DNA of 64,000 bases from Pseudoxanthomonas winnipegensis (GTDB lineage: Bacteria; Pseudomonadota; Gammaproteobacteria; Xanthomonadales; Xanthomonadaceae), in NCBI RefSeq assembly GCF_004283755.1, contig NZ_SHMH01000005.1:1-64000 (forward strand), read 5' to 3'. The notes under the pieces are model-generated. The model was not told where the DNA came from. It was given only the letters and a program-made list of their open reading frames with translations, and ran no database searches. Below are positions 44,399-53,352 of this stretch, in pieces. A program made the translations under genes and the position numbers. Within the stretch, counting starts at the first letter, position 1. Each line of letters opens with the position of its first letter.

Positions 44399-45526
44399 AT
44401 GAAGGTGCGGGTGTTCGGAGTGATGGTGGCGATGGCCGGCCTGGCCGCCTGCGGCGGCGGGGACGGTGCGGCAGCGTCGGGCGAGGCGGGCGGCGGCAAG
44501 TCCAGGAACGTCAACGTCTACAACTGGTCGGACTACATCGCCCCGGACACCAATGCCGACTTCGAGAAGGCCACCGGTATCTCGGTGACCTATGACGTGT
44601 TCGACGGCAACGAGGTGCTGGAGGCCAAGCTGCTGGCCGGCTCCAGCGGCTACGACGTGGTGGTGCCCACGCTCAACTTCCTGGGGCGGCAGATCCAGGC
44701 GGGCGTGTTCCAGCCGCTGGACAAGGCCAGGATCCCCAACCTGGCCAACCTCGATCCGCAGATGATGCAGAAGATCGCCAAGCAGGATCCCGGCAACCAG
44801 TACGCCGTGCCCTATATGTGGGGCACCACCGGCATCGGCTACAACGTGGACAAGGTCAAGGCGGCCTTCGGCAATACCGAGGTCACCAACAGCTGGGATC
44901 TGGTGTTCAAGCCGGAGAATCTGGCCAAACTCAAGGACTGCGGTGTCACCTTCCTGGACACCCCGTCCGAGCTGATCCCGATCGCGCTCAACTACCTGGG
45001 CGAAGACCCCAACAGCACCGACCCGCAGGTCATCGACAAGGCCGGCGCGCTGCTCAAGACGATCCGCCCGTACATCGGCCAGTTCCATTCCTCCGCCTAC
45101 ATCGATGCGCTGGCCAATGGCGATACCTGCCTGGTGGTGGGCTGGTCGGGCGATGTGATCCAGGCGCGCGAGCGCGCGGCCGAGGCCGGCAACGGCGTGC
45201 ACATCGCCTATTCGATCCCCAAGGAAGGCGCGCCGCTGTGGTTCGACATGCTGGCCATCCCCAAGGACGCCAGGAACGTGGACAACGCCTACGCCTACAT
45301 CAACTACCTGCTCGACCCGAAGGTGATGGCCAGCGACTCGGACTTCGTCCGCTATCCCAACGCGGTGCCCAAGGCCAAGGCGCTGATGGACAAGGCCATC
45401 ACCTCCGACCCGACGATCTATCCGCCGCCGGAGGTGGAAGCCAAGCTGTTCACCTTCGCCATCATCCCGCCGGAGGTGGACAAGCAGTACACCCGGCTGT
45501 GGACCGATCTGAAGACCGGCCGGTAG
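44399..45526 (+). CDS. potF: Polyamine ABC transporter substrate-binding lipoprotein (PotF/SpuD-like)
   Basis: The 375-residue extracytoplasmic binding protein has a lipoprotein signal peptide (MKVRVFGVMVAMAGLAAC, lipobox Cys near residue 18), followed by a Gly/Ser-rich linker and NVNVYNWSDYIAPDT, the hallmark start of PotF/PotD. YDVFDGNEVLEAKLLAG, YMWGTTGIGYNVDKV and CLVVGWSGDV carry polyamine-contact residues. It delivers putrescine or spermidine to the PotGHI complex encoded next. ATG 44399 is chosen for the signal peptide and GGAGAG site; the frame opens 35 codons earlier without one. Confidence 0.93.
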   Translation: MKVRVFGVMVAMAGLAACGGGDGAAASGEAGGGKSRNVNVYNWSDYIAPDTNADFEKATGISVTYDVFDGNEVLEAKLLAGSSGYDVVVPTLNFLGRQIQAGVFQPLDKARIPNLANLDPQMMQKIAKQDPGNQYAVPYMWGTTGIGYNVDKVKAAFGNTEVTNSWDLVFKPENLAKLKDCGVTFLDTPSELIPIALNYLGEDPNSTDPQVIDKAGALLKTIRPYIGQFHSSAYIDALANGDTCLVVGWSGDVIQARERAAEAGNGVHIAYSIPKEGAPLWFDMLAIPKDARNVDNAYAYINYLLDPKVMASDSDFVRYPNAVPKAKALMDKAITSDPTIYPPPEVEAKLFTFAIIPPEVDKQYTRLWTDLKTGR

Positions 45527-45666
45527 GCGGCGACGGGGCGGGGTGCATGGCCTGCATCGTGGCGCGGCGCTGCGGCAGAATCCACGCGTGATCCGCCCGT
45601 CGCCTGCATGATCCACCCACGGCGGCCGGTACCGCGCAGGCATCCAACAGCGACGAAGGCAGCGAG

Positions 45667-46809
45667 ATGGCGGCAGGGGAACAGCAGGTGGTCGCGTCGG
45701 GATCCGGCCCTGCGCCGGGGGCGGAGGGCTATCTGCGCCTGGAGGGCGTGCGCAAGGACTTCGATGGCGTCCTGGCCGTGGACGAGATCGACCTGTCCAT
45801 CCGCAAGGGCGAGCTCTTCGCCCTGCTGGGCGGCTCGGGCAGCGGCAAGTCCACGCTGCTGCGCTGCCTGGGCGGGTTCGAGACGCCCAGCGCCGGCAGG
45901 ATCTTCCTCGATGGCCAGGAGCTGGGCGCGCTGCCGCCGTACGAGCGGCCGATCAACATGATGTTCCAGTCCTATGCGCTGTTCCCGCACATGACGGTGG
46001 AGCAGAACATCGCCTTCGGCCTCAAGCAGGACCGCATCCCTAAGCGCGACATCGCCCGGCGCGTGGAGGAGATGCTCGCGCTGGTGCAGCTGGACGACCT
46101 GGCCAGGCGCAAGCCGCACCAGCTCTCCGGCGGGCAGCAGCAGCGCGTGGCGCTGGCGCGCTGCCTGGCCAAGGGGCCCAAGCTGCTGCTGCTGGACGAG
46201 CCGATGGGCGCGCTGGACCGCAAGCTGCGCACGCAGATGCAGCTGGAGCTGGTGTCGATCATCGAGAAGACCGGCGTGACCTGCGTGATGGTCACCCACG
46301 ATCAGGAAGAGGCCATGACCATGGCCACCCGCATCGCGCTGATGGAGGCCGGCCGCATCCGCCAGGTCGGCACGCCCGATGAGATCTACGAGCAGCCGGC
46401 CAGCCGCTTCGCCGCCGGCTTCATCGGTTCGGTCAACATGATCGAGGCGGTGATCGACCAGGACCACGCCGAATTCGTCACCCTGCGTGCGCCGCAGCTG
46501 GCCACCGACATCTACGTCGGCCACGGTATCTCCGGCTTCGCAGGCCAGGCGGTGGCCTTCGTCGTGCGGCCGGAGAAGCTGGGCATCGCCAAGGAGGAAC
46601 CGGCGCAGCCGTACAACAAGGCCCACGGCGTGATCGAGGACATCGCCTACTACGGCAGTCATTCGGTCTATCACGTCAGGCTGCCCAGCGGCCTGGTCGT
46701 CCTGGCGCACTTCGCCAACGTGCAGCGCTGGGCCAGCGAGGGCCTGACCTGGGGCGATCCGGTCTGGGTGTGGTGGGGCGACCACGATGGCGTGGTGCTG
46801 ACCCAATGA
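45667..46809 (+). CDS. potG: Polyamine ABC transporter ATPase (PotG-like)
   Basis: The 380-residue ATPase powers polyamine import. Walker A is GGSGSGKST (Lys61), the Q-loop is FQSYALFPHMTVEQNI, the ABC signature is LSGGQQQRVALARCLA at about 153-168, Walker B is LLLLDEPMGALD, and the switch His is in VMVTHDQEEA. The C-terminal TOBE-like regulatory domain (about 260-375) contains AFVVRPEKLGI. It is cytoplasmic, bound to PotH and PotI. It ends in an ATGA overlap with the potH gene. Confidence 0.94.
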   Translation: MAAGEQQVVASGSGPAPGAEGYLRLEGVRKDFDGVLAVDEIDLSIRKGELFALLGGSGSGKSTLLRCLGGFETPSAGRIFLDGQELGALPPYERPINMMFQSYALFPHMTVEQNIAFGLKQDRIPKRDIARRVEEMLALVQLDDLARRKPHQLSGGQQQRVALARCLAKGPKLLLLDEPMGALDRKLRTQMQLELVSIIEKTGVTCVMVTHDQEEAMTMATRIALMEAGRIRQVGTPDEIYEQPASRFAAGFIGSVNMIEAVIDQDHAEFVTLRAPQLATDIYVGHGISGFAGQAVAFVVRPEKLGIAKEEPAQPYNKAHGVIEDIAYYGSHSVYHVRLPSGLVVLAHFANVQRWASEGLTWGDPVWVWWGDHDGVVLTQ

Positions 46810-47756
46810 GCGTGCCGGCCTGGCTGACGCGGCTGCGCCAGCGCACGCCCGGCCCGCGCTGGGGCGTGATCGGCCTGCCGTATCTGTGGCTGCTGGTGTT
46901 CTTCGCCGTTCCGTTCCTGATCGTGCTGAAGATTTCCTTCGCCAGGCTGGCCATCGCCATGCCGCCGTACACGCCGATCCTGGACATGGACGGTGCGCAG
47001 GTTGCGCTCAGGCTCGACCTGTCCAACTATCTGCAGCTGGGCGCGCTGCGCAACGGCTATATCGCCGCCTACTTGAGCTCGCTGAAGATCGCCGCCATCG
47101 CCACGCTGCTGGCGCTGCTGATCGGCTATCCGATGGCCTATGTCATCGCCCGCTTGCCGCCGGCCTCGCGCCACATCGCGGTGATGCTGGTGGTGCTGCC
47201 GTCGTGGACCTCGTTCCTGGTCCGCGTCTATGCCTGGATCGGCCTGCTCAAGAGCAGCGGGCCGGTCGGACGGCTGCTGGAGCAGCTGGGCGTGATCGAT
47301 GCGTTGCAGGCGATGGGCTGGATCGAGGGCCGGCAGATCCTGTACACGCCGCTGGCCGCCTACATCGGCATCGTCTACTGCTATCTGCCCTTCATGGTGC
47401 TGCCGCTGTACACCAACCTGGTCAAGCACGACCCGCGGCTGCTCGAGGCGGCCTACGACCTGGGCGCGCGTCAGTGGAAGGCGTTCGTCAGGATCACCCT
47501 GCCGCTGTCGCGCGCCGGCATCGTCGCCGGTTGCATGCTGGTGATGATCCCGGCGGTGGGCGAGTTCGTGATCCCCGAGCTGCTCGGCGGCCCGGACACG
47601 CTGATGATCGGCCGGGTGCTGTGGAACGAGTTCTTCGCCAACCGCGACTGGCCGCTGGCCTCGGCGGTGGCCATCGCGATGCTGGCGCTGCTGATGATCC
47701 CGATCCTGATCTTCCACCGCGTCCAGCAGCGCCAGCTCGAGGGCCGGCTGACGTGA
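46806..47756 (+). CDS. potH: Polyamine ABC transporter permease (PotH-like)
   Basis: The 316-residue permease has six predicted spans. The EAA loop that contacts the ATPase is seen as EAAYDLGARQWKAFVRITLP near residue 215. The first span is followed by a large periplasmic loop, as in PotH. The gene overlaps the ATPase gene by four bases and the next permease gene by four, so potG-potH-potI is a tightly coupled operon. Confidence 0.92.
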   Translation: MSVPAWLTRLRQRTPGPRWGVIGLPYLWLLVFFAVPFLIVLKISFARLAIAMPPYTPILDMDGAQVALRLDLSNYLQLGALRNGYIAAYLSSLKIAAIATLLALLIGYPMAYVIARLPPASRHIAVMLVVLPSWTSFLVRVYAWIGLLKSSGPVGRLLEQLGVIDALQAMGWIEGRQILYTPLAAYIGIVYCYLPFMVLPLYTNLVKHDPRLLEAAYDLGARQWKAFVRITLPLSRAGIVAGCMLVMIPAVGEFVIPELLGGPDTLMIGRVLWNEFFANRDWPLASAVAIAMLALLMIPILIFHRVQQRQLEGRLT

Positions 47757-48610
47757 GCGCGGTCGGTCGCGCGCGCTGGCCGGCCCGGATCGTGCTCGGA
47801 CTGGGTTTTTCGTTTCTCTATCTGCCGGTGCTGCTGCTGGTGCTGTGGAGCTTCAACCGCTCGCGTCTGGCCACGGTGTGGGCGGGGTTTTCGTTCAAGT
47901 GGTATGGCGAGCTGCTGGGCGACGCCTCGATCCTGGAGGCGGCCTGGGTGAGCCTGCGCATCGCCTTCTGGACGGCCACTGCCGCGGTGGTGCTGGGCAC
48001 GCTGGCCGCGCTGGCGATGACGCGCCTGCGCCGCTTTCCGGGCAGGACGCTGTTCGGCGGGCTGATCGCCGCGCCGCTGGTGATGCCCGATGTGATCATC
48101 GGCCTGTCGATGCTGCTGATGTTCGTCTCGCTGGGCGAGGTGTTCCATTTCCAGCCCAAGGGCATGGTCTCGATCTGGATCGCGCACACCACCTTCTCGC
48201 TGGCCTTCGTCGCCGTGGTGGTGTCCTCGCGCATGGCCGAGCTGGACAGGTCGCTGGAAGAGGCGGCGATGGACCTGGGCGCCAACCGGATCCAGGTGTT
48301 CTTCCTGATCACCTTGCCGATCATCGCCCCGGCGCTGGTCTCGGGCTGGCTGCTGGCCTTCACCCTGTCGCTGGACGATGTGGTGATCGCCAGCTTCGTC
48401 TCCGGCCCCGATTCGACCACGCTGCCGATGAAGGTGTTCTCCTCTGTGCGGCTGGGGCTGAGCCCCAAGATCAATGCGCTGGCGACGCTGTTGATCGTGG
48501 CGGTGTCGCTGTGCGCGTGCCTGGGCTGGTGGCTGATGTCGCGCGGCGAACAGCGCCGCAAGCGGGACCGGCAGCTGGCGCTGCGGGGCGGGGACGACGG
48601 CCGGAGTTGA
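47753..48610 (+). CDS. potI: Polyamine ABC transporter permease (PotI-like)
   Basis: This 285-residue second permease subunit has six spans and the EAA loop EEAAMDLGANRIQVFFLITLP near residue 180. Other PotI blocks are SFNRSRLATVWAGFSFKWYG and FTLSLDDVVIASFVSGP. It starts with GTG at 47753 within the stop of potH. The hydrophilic C-terminus (RGEQRRKRDRQ) is cytoplasmic. The operon ends here; the next gene begins 155 bases later. Confidence 0.92.
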   Translation: MSAVGRARWPARIVLGLGFSFLYLPVLLLVLWSFNRSRLATVWAGFSFKWYGELLGDASILEAAWVSLRIAFWTATAAVVLGTLAALAMTRLRRFPGRTLFGGLIAAPLVMPDVIIGLSMLLMFVSLGEVFHFQPKGMVSIWIAHTTFSLAFVAVVVSSRMAELDRSLEEAAMDLGANRIQVFFLITLPIIAPALVSGWLLAFTLSLDDVVIASFVSGPDSTTLPMKVFSSVRLGLSPKINALATLLIVAVSLCACLGWWLMSRGEQRRKRDRQLALRGGDDGRS

Positions 48611-48765
48611 CATTAAGTGGGACTCCGGGTTTCACTTTCACGGCGTCGTGAGGCCCCGGTGCTCTAGCCTCCACGCAGACGTGCACGGCCCCGAGCGCTT
48701 GCGCCGCAGATCGCGGGTGCAAGCGCCTGGGGCATGGCCCCCACCTTCGCGCGCAGGAACCTGCC

Positions 48766-49974
48766 TTGAGCCAACACGACGATCCCGACCGCGGCCAGGA
48801 CGGCCGTGCGCAGCCCCCCGCCGACGGGGACGATCCGCAGGGCCGGCAGGATCCGCCCAAGCCTTCGCCGCTGAAGAATCCCAAGGTGCGCTGGACGCTG
48901 ATCCTCATCGGTGTGGTGGTGCTGATCGCGCTGATCGTCTGGCTGGTCTATCACCTGCTCATCGGGCGCTACCTGCAGGAGACCAACGATGCCTATCTGC
49001 AGGCCGATGCGGTGGCCGTGGCGCCGCGCGTCAACGGCTATGTCACCAAGCTGCTGGTCGAGGACCACGCCTGGGTCAAGGCGGGGCAGCCGCTGATCGA
49101 GATCGATGGCCGCACCTACACCGCGCAGCTGGAGCAGGCGCAGGCCGCCGTGGCAGTGCGCCAGGCCGACATCGCCGCCGCGCAGGCGGCCATCGAGGGC
49201 CATCGCGCACAGCTGGTGCAGGCGCGCAGCCAGGCCGCCTCGGCGCAGGTGCAGCTGAAGTTCGCCAAGGCCGAGGTGGCGCGCTTCACGCCACTGGCCG
49301 CCTCCGGTGCCGATACCCACGAGCATCTGGAGAGCCTGCGTCAGCAGCGCGATCAGGCCCAGGCGCAGTTCGATGCCGCCCAGGCGCAGATCGTCGGCGC
49401 GCAGAGCCAGATCGCCGCGGGCGAGGCGCAGCTGGAGCAGGCCAAGGCCGGGCTGCAGCAGGCCCAGGCCAATGTCGACCAGGCCAACGTGGCCGTGGGC
49501 GATACACATCTGAAGGCGCCCATCGACGGACGCGTGGGCGATCGCACCGTGCAGGTCGGCCAGTTCCTGGCCGCCGGCACGCGCACGATGACCATCGTGC
49601 CGGTGGAGTCGCTGTACCTGACGGCCAACTTCAAGGAGACCCAGGTCGGGCTGATGCGCCCGGGCCAGCCGGTCGAGATCGAGGTCGATGCGCTGTCGGG
49701 GGTGACCCTGCATGGCCACGTGGAGAGCCTGTCGCCCGGCACCGGCTCGCAGTTCGCGCTGCTGCCGCCGGAGAACGCCACCGGCAACTTCACCAAGGTC
49801 GTCCAGCGCGTGCCGGTGCGCATCCGCGTGGACGCCGGCGAGCAGGCGCGCAAGGTGCTGGTGCCCGGCATGTCGGTGATCGCCACGGTCGATACGCGTT
49901 CGGCCAAGGGCGCCAAGGACCAGGCGCAGGATGAGGCCGACCGCCTCGACGCCCGGGACACCTCCAAGCCGTGA
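48766..49974 (+). CDS. emrA: EmrA-like membrane fusion protein of a tripartite efflux pump
   Basis: The 402-residue HlyD-family adaptor has a hydrophilic N-terminus, one membrane span at about residues 45-67, the DAYLQADAVAVAPRVNGYV biotinyl-lipoyl motif, and a long coiled coil at about 125-245 rich in Ala and Gln (repeated QAQ and QAA). The second lipoyl half follows (DTHLKAPIDGRVGDRTVQVG), then beta-barrel and C-terminal domains. It bridges the EmrB-like carrier and the outer-membrane factor encoded next. The start is TTG at 48766 with AGGA upstream. It overlaps the emrB-like gene (GTGA). Confidence 0.92.
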   Translation: MSQHDDPDRGQDGRAQPPADGDDPQGRQDPPKPSPLKNPKVRWTLILIGVVVLIALIVWLVYHLLIGRYLQETNDAYLQADAVAVAPRVNGYVTKLLVEDHAWVKAGQPLIEIDGRTYTAQLEQAQAAVAVRQADIAAAQAAIEGHRAQLVQARSQAASAQVQLKFAKAEVARFTPLAASGADTHEHLESLRQQRDQAQAQFDAAQAQIVGAQSQIAAGEAQLEQAKAGLQQAQANVDQANVAVGDTHLKAPIDGRVGDRTVQVGQFLAAGTRTMTIVPVESLYLTANFKETQVGLMRPGQPVEIEVDALSGVTLHGHVESLSPGTGSQFALLPPENATGNFTKVVQRVPVRIRVDAGEQARKVLVPGMSVIATVDTRSAKGAKDQAQDEADRLDARDTSKP

Positions 49975-51548
49975 GCGCCACCGGCGCCAGCGCGGGCGCT
50001 CGGCCGGCCGGCGCGCAGAAGGCCGACGCCGGGGCATGGCTGGCGGTGGCCGCCGGCACGATCGGCTCGTTCATGGCCACCCTGGACATCTCCATCGTCA
50101 ACGCGGCCCTGCCGACCATCCAGGGCGAGGTCGGCGCCAGCGGCACCGAGGGCACGTGGATCTCCACGGCGTATCTGGTCAGCGAGATCGTGATGATTCC
50201 GCTGACCGGCTGGTTCGTGCGCACGCTGGGGCTGCGCAACTTCCTGCTGATCTGCGCGCTGGCCTTCACCGCGTTCTCGGTGATGTGCGGGCTGTCGACC
50301 TCGCTGCCGATGATGATCCTCGGCCGCGTCGGCCAGGGCTTCGCCGGCGGCGCGCTGATCCCCACCGCGCTGACCATCGTCGCCACGCGCCTGCCGCCGT
50401 CGCAGCAGACCATGGGCACGGCGCTGTTCGGCATGACGGTGATCATGGGCCCGGTGATCGGGCCGCTGCTGGGAGGCTGGCTGACCGAGAACGTCAGCTG
50501 GCACTACGCCTTCTTCCTCAACGTGCCGGTCTGCGCGGGCCTGGTGGCACTGCTGCTGCTGGGGCTGCAGCACGAGCAGGCGCGTTGGGCCGGCCTGCTG
50601 GAGGCCGACTGGCTGGGCATCTTCGGCCTGACCGCCGGCCTGGGCGGGCTGACGGTGGTGCTGGAGGAGGGGCAGCGCGAGCGCTGGTTCGAATCGGAAT
50701 TCATCCTGTGGCTGTCGGCGCTGTCGCTGGTGGGTTTCGCCGCGCTGCTGGCGACCCAGTTCCTGCGGCACGAGCCGGTGATCCAGCTCAAGGTGCTGCT
50801 CAATCGCAGCTTCAGCGCGGTGTTCGTGATGATGCTCGCGGTGGGCATGATCCTGTTCGGCGTGATGTACATGATTCCGCAGTTCCTGGCCATGGTCTCG
50901 GGCTACAACACCGAGCAGTCCGGCTATGTGCTCCTGCTGGGCGGCGTGCCCACGGTGATCCTGATGCCGTTCATGCCCAAGCTGCTGGGCACGGTGGACG
51001 TGCGCGTGCTGGTGATCGGCGGGCTGCTGTGCTTCGCCGCGGCCTGCTTCATCAACATCGACCTGACCTCCTACAGCGTGGGCAAGACCTTCGTCGCCGG
51101 TCAGCTGCTGCAGGGCTGCGGGCTGGCGCTGGCGATGATGGCGCTCAACCAGGCGGCGATCAGTTCGGTGCCCAAGGACCTGGCCGGCGATGCCTCGGGC
51201 CTGTTCAACGCCGCGCGCAACCTGGGTGGCTCGATCGGCCTGGCGCTGATCTCCACCTTCCAGGAGCGGCGCATGACCTATCACACCCAAGTGCTGGGCA
51301 GCTCGGTCACGGCCAACTCGCCGCTGGGCCAGGACTACGTGCACCAGCTCACCGGCGCCCTGCACGCCGCCGGTGGCGATGCCTCGATGCAGGCCATCGG
51401 CGCCCTGGCGCGGATGGTGCAGCTGCAGGCGCTGGTGATGACCTACAACGACCTGTTCTGGATCTTCGGCGTCATCGTGGTGTGCTCGATCCCGCTGGCC
51501 TTCCTGCTCAAACCGCTGCCCAAGGGGACGCAACTTGCGATGCATTGA
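49971..51548 (+). CDS. emrB: EmrB-like DHA2 multidrug:H+ antiporter
   Basis: The 525-residue MFS carrier has 14 spans: GSFMATLDISIVNAALPTI (span 1, motif D1), GWFVRTLGLRNFLL, GRVGQGFAGGALIPTALTIV and VIMGPVIGPLLGGWLTENVS (motif C). It is the energised pump of the tripartite system. The start is GTG at 49971 inside the emrA stop, and the outer-membrane factor gene begins 14 bases before its end. Substrates of EmrAB-type pumps are hydrophobic acids, uncouplers and drugs; those of this one are unknown. Confidence 0.93.
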   Translation: MSATGASAGARPAGAQKADAGAWLAVAAGTIGSFMATLDISIVNAALPTIQGEVGASGTEGTWISTAYLVSEIVMIPLTGWFVRTLGLRNFLLICALAFTAFSVMCGLSTSLPMMILGRVGQGFAGGALIPTALTIVATRLPPSQQTMGTALFGMTVIMGPVIGPLLGGWLTENVSWHYAFFLNVPVCAGLVALLLLGLQHEQARWAGLLEADWLGIFGLTAGLGGLTVVLEEGQRERWFESEFILWLSALSLVGFAALLATQFLRHEPVIQLKVLLNRSFSAVFVMMLAVGMILFGVMYMIPQFLAMVSGYNTEQSGYVLLLGGVPTVILMPFMPKLLGTVDVRVLVIGGLLCFAAACFINIDLTSYSVGKTFVAGQLLQGCGLALAMMALNQAAISSVPKDLAGDASGLFNAARNLGGSIGLALISTFQERRMTYHTQVLGSSVTANSPLGQDYVHQLTGALHAAGGDASMQAIGALARMVQLQALVMTYNDLFWIFGVIVVCSIPLAFLLKPLPKGTQLAMH

Positions 51549-53064
51549 CGCCCGCCGCGCCGCGCGCGCATCCCTGGCCGTACTGGTGCCGGCCCTGCTG
51601 GCCGGCTGCGTGCTCGGCCCCGACTATGTTCGCCCGGAGGTGGCGCCCGAGGCCGTGCAGGCGCCGCGCCTGCATCGCGCCGACGCGACCGGGGTGGTCA
51701 GCGCGCCGCCGCCCAGCCAGTGGTGGCGCGAACTGCACGATCCGCAGCTGGACTGGCTGATCGACACCGCGCTGCGCCAGAGCCCCAACCTGCGCGCGGC
51801 CGATGCGCGGGTGCGGGCCTCGCGCGGGCTGTTCGCCCAGCGCCGCGCCGAACGCCTGCCGCAGGTCGGTGCGATGGGCGCCTACGCCCACGTCAAGGCG
51901 CCGGATTCGATCCAGCACGACATCCGCGACGGGGCCGCCGGCATCGCCCAGGCCACCGACCCGGCCACCGGCGCGGCGGTCGAACAGGCCGCGCGCGACC
52001 TCGATCTGGACAGCGATCTGTACCTGGCCGGCTTCGACGCCAGCTGGGAGCTGGACTTCTTCGGCCGCCGTCGTCGCGCCGCCGAAGGCGCGGCGGCGCA
52101 GGCCGAGGCCGCGCAGGCTCAGCTGGCCGATGCGCAGGTGCGCCTGGCCGCCGAGATCGCGCAGGTCTATCTCAACTATCGCGGCCTGCAGGCGCGTATC
52201 GCCCTGGGCCAGGACGCCGTGCGCGATGCGCAGCAGGCGCTGGACCTCACCACCCAGCGCCGCGCGCACGGGGCGGATTCGGACCTGCAGGTCGAACGCG
52301 CCCGTGGCCAGCTGCAGCAGGACCAGGCGCGGCTGCTGCCGCTGCAGGCCCAGCGCAGCGAGGCGCTGGACCAGCTGGCCTTGATGGTCGGGCAGGTGCC
52401 CGGTTCGCTCGATGCGCGCCTGGCGCCGGTCGTGCCGCTGCCCGCGCTGCCGGCGCAGGTGAAGGTGGACGACCCGGCCGCGATGATCCGTCGCCGCCCG
52501 GACGTGCGCCAGGCCGAGCGTGAGCTGGCCGGCGCCAACGCCCAGATCGGCGAGGCGCTGTCGGGCTATTTCCCGCAGGTCACGCTGATGGGCAACCTGG
52601 CCGCGGTGGCGACCAAGCCCAGCGAGCTCAATGCCGATTCGGCCGCTACGCTGGTGGCGCCGTTCCTGCGCTGGTCGATCTTCGATTTCGGCCGCATCAA
52701 GGCCCAGGTCGCCCAGGCCCGCGCCGGCACCGAAGGCCGCGCCGCCGCTTACGAGAACACCGTGCTGGCCGCGCTGCAGGACGCCAACACCGCGCTGTCC
52801 AACTTCGGCTCGGCGCGCCAGCAGCTGCTGGTGGCGGTGCAGGCCCAGGCCTCGGCCGACCGCGCCGCTGCGCTGATGCAGCAGCGACGCGCGGCGGGCG
52901 CCTCCTCGCAGATCGACCTGCTGGACGTGCAGCGCCAGCAGCGCAGCGCCCGCGACAGCGCGGCCCAGGCGCAGGTGCAGCTGCTGGTGGACTACGTGGC
53001 CCTGCAGAAGAGCCTGGGCCTGGGCTGGCAGGACGCACCGCAGCCGGGCATCGCGGCGCGCTGA
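51535..53064 (+). CDS. NodT/OprM-type outer-membrane efflux lipoprotein
   Basis: The 509-residue TolC-superfamily channel has a lipoprotein signal ending LLAGCVLGPDYVRPEV (lipobox Cys near residue 25). The family blocks WWRELHDPQLDWLI, LAAEIAQVYLNYRGLQ and PDVRQAERELAGANAQIGEA are present, with two internally similar halves of coiled coil plus beta strand. It forms the exit duct for the EmrA-EmrB pump. The start is TTG at 51535 with AAGGGG upstream, inside the end of the emrB-like gene, so all three genes are coupled. Confidence 0.92.
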   Translation: MRCIDARRAARASLAVLVPALLAGCVLGPDYVRPEVAPEAVQAPRLHRADATGVVSAPPPSQWWRELHDPQLDWLIDTALRQSPNLRAADARVRASRGLFAQRRAERLPQVGAMGAYAHVKAPDSIQHDIRDGAAGIAQATDPATGAAVEQAARDLDLDSDLYLAGFDASWELDFFGRRRRAAEGAAAQAEAAQAQLADAQVRLAAEIAQVYLNYRGLQARIALGQDAVRDAQQALDLTTQRRAHGADSDLQVERARGQLQQDQARLLPLQAQRSEALDQLALMVGQVPGSLDARLAPVVPLPALPAQVKVDDPAAMIRRRPDVRQAERELAGANAQIGEALSGYFPQVTLMGNLAAVATKPSELNADSAATLVAPFLRWSIFDFGRIKAQVAQARAGTEGRAAAYENTVLAALQDANTALSNFGSARQQLLVAVQAQASADRAAALMQQRRAAGASSQIDLLDVQRQQRSARDSAAQAQVQLLVDYVALQKSLGLGWQDAPQPGIAAR

Positions 53065-53120
53065 GTCGCGGGGATGCTGGGTGGGAGCAACTGTCTCCTC
53101 AACTCCAGCAGCCGTCCGTT

Positions 53121-53198
53121 CGTAGAGCGGAGCTCGCTCCGCTGCTCTTCGTTCGGTTCGTGGGGAAGGCCCCAGCGGAGCAAGCTCCGCTCTACAGG
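53121..53198. repeat. BIME-like pair of inverted REP units
   Basis: REP units at 53121 (with GAGCTCGCTC in place of GAGCTTGCTC) and 53173 stand in opposite orientation with a CGTTCGGTTCGTGGGGA spacer. They are immediately followed by the hairpin at 53201-53262. Confidence 0.85.
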
Positions 53199-53200
53199 GG

Positions 53201-53262
53201 GGAGCTGCCATGGCGGCGATGGGGCTTTACCGGTAGAGCCCCATCGCCGCCATGGCGGCTCC
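53201..53262. repeat. Hairpin element with 26-bp arms
   Basis: Arms 53201-53226 and 53237-53262 pair at 25 of 26 positions around a 10-base tip (TTACCGGTAG). It is related to the 43-bp inverted repeat at 28093-28229; in both places the hairpin lies directly next to a REP pair. Confidence 0.85.
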
Positions 53263-53352
53263 CACCAGGAGTGGAGCAAAGCAGCGGCGACGGCTGGGTA
53301 ACGCGCATCGGCGGATGATGGCGCGCTGTCTTGATGCTTCGCGGAGTCGCGC